Source: an uncultured Clostridia bacterium
GTDB taxonomy: Bacteria > Bacillota > Clostridia > Oscillospirales > CAG-272
NCBI GenBank assembly: GCA_946061315.1
Contig: CAMGRB010000074.1
Span: 1-6,819 of the forward strand
Direction of reading: 5' to 3'
DNA length: 6,819 nucleotides
Part shown: piece after piece, positions 4,581-6,819 of the stretch
How the letters are laid out: each line of letters starts with the position of its first letter
Numbering within the stretch: position 1 is the stretch's first letter
The notes under the pieces: model-generated
What the model was told of the DNA's origin: nothing
Seen by the model: the letters and a program-made list of their open reading frames with translations, nothing else
Database searches by the model: none
Position numbers and translations under genes: made by a program

Positions 4581-6819
4581 TTATACGTAATTTCCGTTTC
4601 CTATCATCGGGCACTTATTTCTTATAACGTCTATTACCTGGTCGTTGCCACTCTCGATAACAAGTGCGGAAATCCAATTTTCTATTCGTGCATTTCTCTC
4701 TTCCTCGCTCTCTCCCGATATATAACTGAGGATAGGAGCGAAGCCGATACAATCCTTAAAAGCGTTTTTGCCTATGTAATTTATCGAATCGGGAATATTT
4801 ACGTAGAAAGGCTGTGCGGAGGTAAGTTTACTGCCAAGTCCCATAAATGCGCCTTCCTCTATTGCAACAACGCTATATCCCTCGTAAACCGACGGAATTG
4901 TAAAGCCCGAGCCCGAAAAGCTGCCGATGTAACCCGTTACTACCGCCTTGCCGTTTTTATAACCGTAAATTACACCGTTCGTTGCGGTCTTCTTAAACCA
5001 TACGGCAGTATACTCGCGGTCTTTTGTCGTTCCCTGATATACGGTTACTGTTTCCACGGTGCCTACTATATCCGTTCCCGTCCAGCCGACAAAATCATAT
5101 CCTTCTCTTACGGGCACTGCAAGAGTAAAGGTTTCCGTTTCAACGTTATAGGTTGGCGGATTGGTTGACGTTCCTCCTCCGAGGTCGTAGCTTATATTAT
5201 AATCTATAATCGTCCACGAAGCAGTAAGAGTTACGTTGCCCGAAATATTCCAGGTTCCGCTATTCTCTATCTTTGTATCTCCGTTATACCAGCCGTTAAA
5301 GGTATATCCCACTCTTTCGGGAATGATAAGCGAATAATCCGCACCTTTCGTTATTGTCTGATGATCCTGTGACATAGACCCGCCGTTTACGTCATAGTAA
5401 ACGAAGGATTCTTCCTCGGATTCCCACTTTGCGTAAAGAACAATATCGGTAACAGAGCCGGATGCTATTTCGGTTATTTTTTCGCTTTCTTCAAAGTTAT
5501 TGGAGGTGTACCATCCCTTGAACAGATATACTCCGTTGGTGGGATCGGCAAGTATTATCGCATCATCGTCGGGTGTATACGATACGGGGTTGGAAGCATT
5601 GTTCGTGCCGCCGTACAAGACATACGTTATCGTATATACCTTCGGTGTCCAGGAAGCTGTAAGAGTTATATTTTTTTCGGCGGAATCAATATTCCACGTT
5701 CCACTCTCCTCTACCGTTACACCGTTATATTTCCAACCGGAAAAGATATAGCCCGTTCTTTCGGGAGTGGGCAAAGAATAGTTCCTGCCGTAGATAGCCT
5801 CAAGAGATGAAACGTCCGAGACTCCTCCCGCGGTATCAAGCGTTAATGAATATTTGGCAAGCCATTTTGCGTGAAGTACAATTTCAACACCGGCTCCCGT
5901 ATCTATCTCCGTAACCTTTGTTTCATAGTCCGCAGTAGTGTACCAGCCGTCAAACACAAAGCCTTCTTTTTCGGGATCGAGAAGAACTATTCTGTTGCTC
6001 TCAACGGTATAAGAGCTCGGATTTCCCGCCGCATTCGTACCTCCGTTGAGGACATAGAGTATCTCGTGCGTTTTCGGCTCGAATACTGCCGTTAAAGTAA
6101 TATCGGAGTTAATGCTCCATTTCCCCGTGAGGCTTACGTTCGCCCCGTTATACTGCCAACCCGAAAACTCATAATCGTTTTTCGAGGGCTTTTGCAAAGT
6201 ATAATCTTCTCCCAGAAATACCTTTAGCTCGGTACCGTCAAGATCAGTTCCGTCGGCATCAAAGGTAACGGTGTACTGAATACGCCACTTTGCGTAAAGG
6301 GTGATTTCTCCCGTCGTTCCTTTGCTTATCTCGGTAACTTTGGTACCGTCCTTAAGATACCAACCCATAAAAATCGCTCTTTCGGGATGGGACGGATCAG
6401 CCAGAGCAAAACCGTCCTCTATCGTATATACGGACGGATTGTCCTCGGAGTTTGCAGCCCCTTCAAGATCGAGAACGTAGTTTATACCGTAGTTTATCTT
6501 TGTGAAAATTGCAGTTGCAACAACGTCCGAGGTAATTCCCCATTTTCCCGTTGAATCAAGTGTACTACCCGATATCTGCCAGCCCAAAAATCTATAGCCG
6601 TCTTTTTCTGCGTTCGGAATTGTATAATCCTTACCGAACTCGACGTCTATCACCGTTTTATCAATGCTTGTGGCGGGAGCATCGAGAGAAACCTTATACT
6701 TTTTAGCCGTCCATACGGCGTTTACCGTGGTATCCGACGTTATCGGCGTTGTAAAATCAAAGTCCCACGCAAGCGTATATTGTAGTAGCTTGGTTTTTGC
6801 AAATCCCCTCAGTTCTTTA
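4581..6819 (-). CDS. Large InlB-type (Listeria-Bacteroides) repeat surface protein with C-terminal LRR, N-terminus outside window
   Basis: The frame stays open to the right edge, giving 745 visible residues. The GTG at 6651-6653 is only an internal codon, because repeat sequence continues upstream of it. The visible part starts inside one repeat (AWDFDFTTPITSDTTVNAVW). It then has four A-B pairs of about 70-residue Listeria-Bacteroides repeats (Flg_new/InlB B-repeat family), with the hallmarks GYxFxGW, LTAxW and LYAKW. The last 135 residues (about 4584-4988) form a BspA-like leucine-rich segment, including FTIPSVYEGYSVVAIEEGAF and IPDSINYIGKNAFKDC. The protein ends CPMIGNGNYV with no LPxTG motif, hydrophobic tail or cell-wall-binding domain. 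Such repeats form beta-grasp rods in extracellular proteins, so a signal peptide is expected beyond the edge. A role in adhesion or surface display is inferred, not shown. The gene ends at the shared terminator. Confidence 0.9.
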   Translation of the reverse strand, partial: KELRGFAKTKLLQYTLAWDFDFTTPITSDTTVNAVWTAKKYKVSLDAPATSIDKTVIDVEFGKDYTIPNAEKDGYRFLGWQISGSTLDSTGKWGITSDVVATAIFTKINYGINYVLDLEGAANSEDNPSVYTIEDGFALADPSHPERAIFMGWYLKDGTKVTEISKGTTGEITLYAKWRIQYTVTFDADGTDLDGTELKVFLGEDYTLQKPSKNDYEFSGWQYNGANVSLTGKWSINSDITLTAVFEPKTHEILYVLNGGTNAAGNPSSYTVESNRIVLLDPEKEGFVFDGWYTTADYETKVTEIDTGAGVEIVLHAKWLAKYSLTLDTAGGVSDVSSLEAIYGRNYSLPTPERTGYIFSGWKYNGVTVEESGTWNIDSAEKNITLTASWTPKVYTITYVLYGGTNNASNPVSYTPDDDAIILADPTNGVYLFKGWYTSNNFEESEKITEIASGSVTDIVLYAKWESEEESFVYYDVNGGSMSQDHQTITKGADYSLIIPERVGYTFNGWYNGDTKIENSGTWNISGNVTLTASWTIIDYNISYDLGGGTSTNPPTYNVETETFTLAVPVREGYDFVGWTGTDIVGTVETVTVYQGTTKDREYTAVWFKKTATNGVIYGYKNGKAVVTGYIGSFSGSGFTIPSVYEGYSVVAIEEGAFMGLGSKLTSAQPFYVNIPDSINYIGKNAFKDCIGFAPILSYISGESEEERNARIENWISALVIESGNDQVIDVIRNKCPMIGNGNYV
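4989..6704 (-). repeat. Four alternating A/B Listeria-Bacteroides repeat pairs (coding)
   Basis: Units in translation order are A1 6704-6498, B1 6497-6279, A2 6278-6072, B2 6071-5856, A3 5855-5640, B3 5639-5412, A4 5411-5208 and B4 5207-4989. Type A carries GxxYxLPxPxRxGYxFxGW, then an insert GxWxIxSD and LTAxW. Type B opens ITYVLxGGTNxxxNPxxYT and carries GWYxxxxxxxKVTEIxxG and LYAKW. The period of the pair is about 425 bp. The copies are clearly diverged in DNA, so the duplication is not recent. B4 is the most divergent, ending EYTAVW and lacking the VTEI motif. Confidence 0.85.

Noticed and set aside
4569..5168. 199-codon plus-strand frame opposite the 3' end of the repeat protein
   Set aside because: It is antisense to well-conserved repeat and LRR coding sequence, has no ribosome site and shows no recognisable protein pattern.
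6651..6653. GTG as the true start of the repeat protein
   Set aside because: The same frame continues upstream to the window edge and still encodes repeat sequence (ITSDTTVNAVW), so the GTG is an internal valine codon.
4989..6704. CRISPR-like or recent tandem DNA repeat
   Set aside because: The periodicity is at protein level with a period of about 425 bp and diverged DNA. There are no short identical repeats with spacers.

Overview
The window looks like ordinary chromosome from a low-to-moderate GC Clostridia-type member of the Bacillota. The signs are strong A/G-rich Shine-Dalgarno sites, consensus SigA promoters with 17-bp spacers, a PdaA-type spore-cortex deacetylase, and a large secreted-type protein built from Listeria/Bacteroides (InlB-type) repeats with a BspA-like leucine-rich tail. 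This last combination is common in gut Clostridia. The organism assignment is inference.

Left part (1-2443): a GNAT acetyltransferase on the minus strand runs off the left edge. It diverges from a plus-strand pair, proC (pyrroline-5-carboxylate reductase, last step of proline synthesis) and a polytopic membrane protein resembling the YesL/DUF624 family. Two well-formed divergent promoters fill the 173-bp gap. The pair ends at a perfect 21-bp hairpin terminator that overlaps the membrane protein's stop codon.

Middle (2444-4348): a 300-bp non-coding stretch carries a strongly structured, GC-rich block (about 2471-2572) that looks like a dispersed repeat or structured RNA. Next come two minus-strand NodB-type polysaccharide deacetylases with only 3 bp between them. 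The first translated is PdaA-like (muramic delta-lactam synthesis); the second is a secreted, PgdA-type CE4 enzyme with all five catalytic motifs. A SigG-like promoter lies upstream of the pair, so sporulation-linked cell-wall remodelling is the likely theme.

Right part (4349-6819): a short plus-strand gene encodes a 57-residue YtxH-like membrane-anchored protein that a length cut-off would miss. It converges on the big repeat protein across a 15-bp bidirectional terminator. The repeat protein (745 visible residues, N-terminus beyond the window) alternates two repeat types, A and B, four times, then ends in a short leucine-rich segment without a visible cell-wall anchor.

I see no RNA gene of a known class, no CRISPR array, no transposase and no phage gene. 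No clearly new biological system is evident. The items most worth checking are the structured intergenic block, the coupled deacetylase pair with its sporulation-like promoter, the inverted repeat before the small gene, and the small gene itself.
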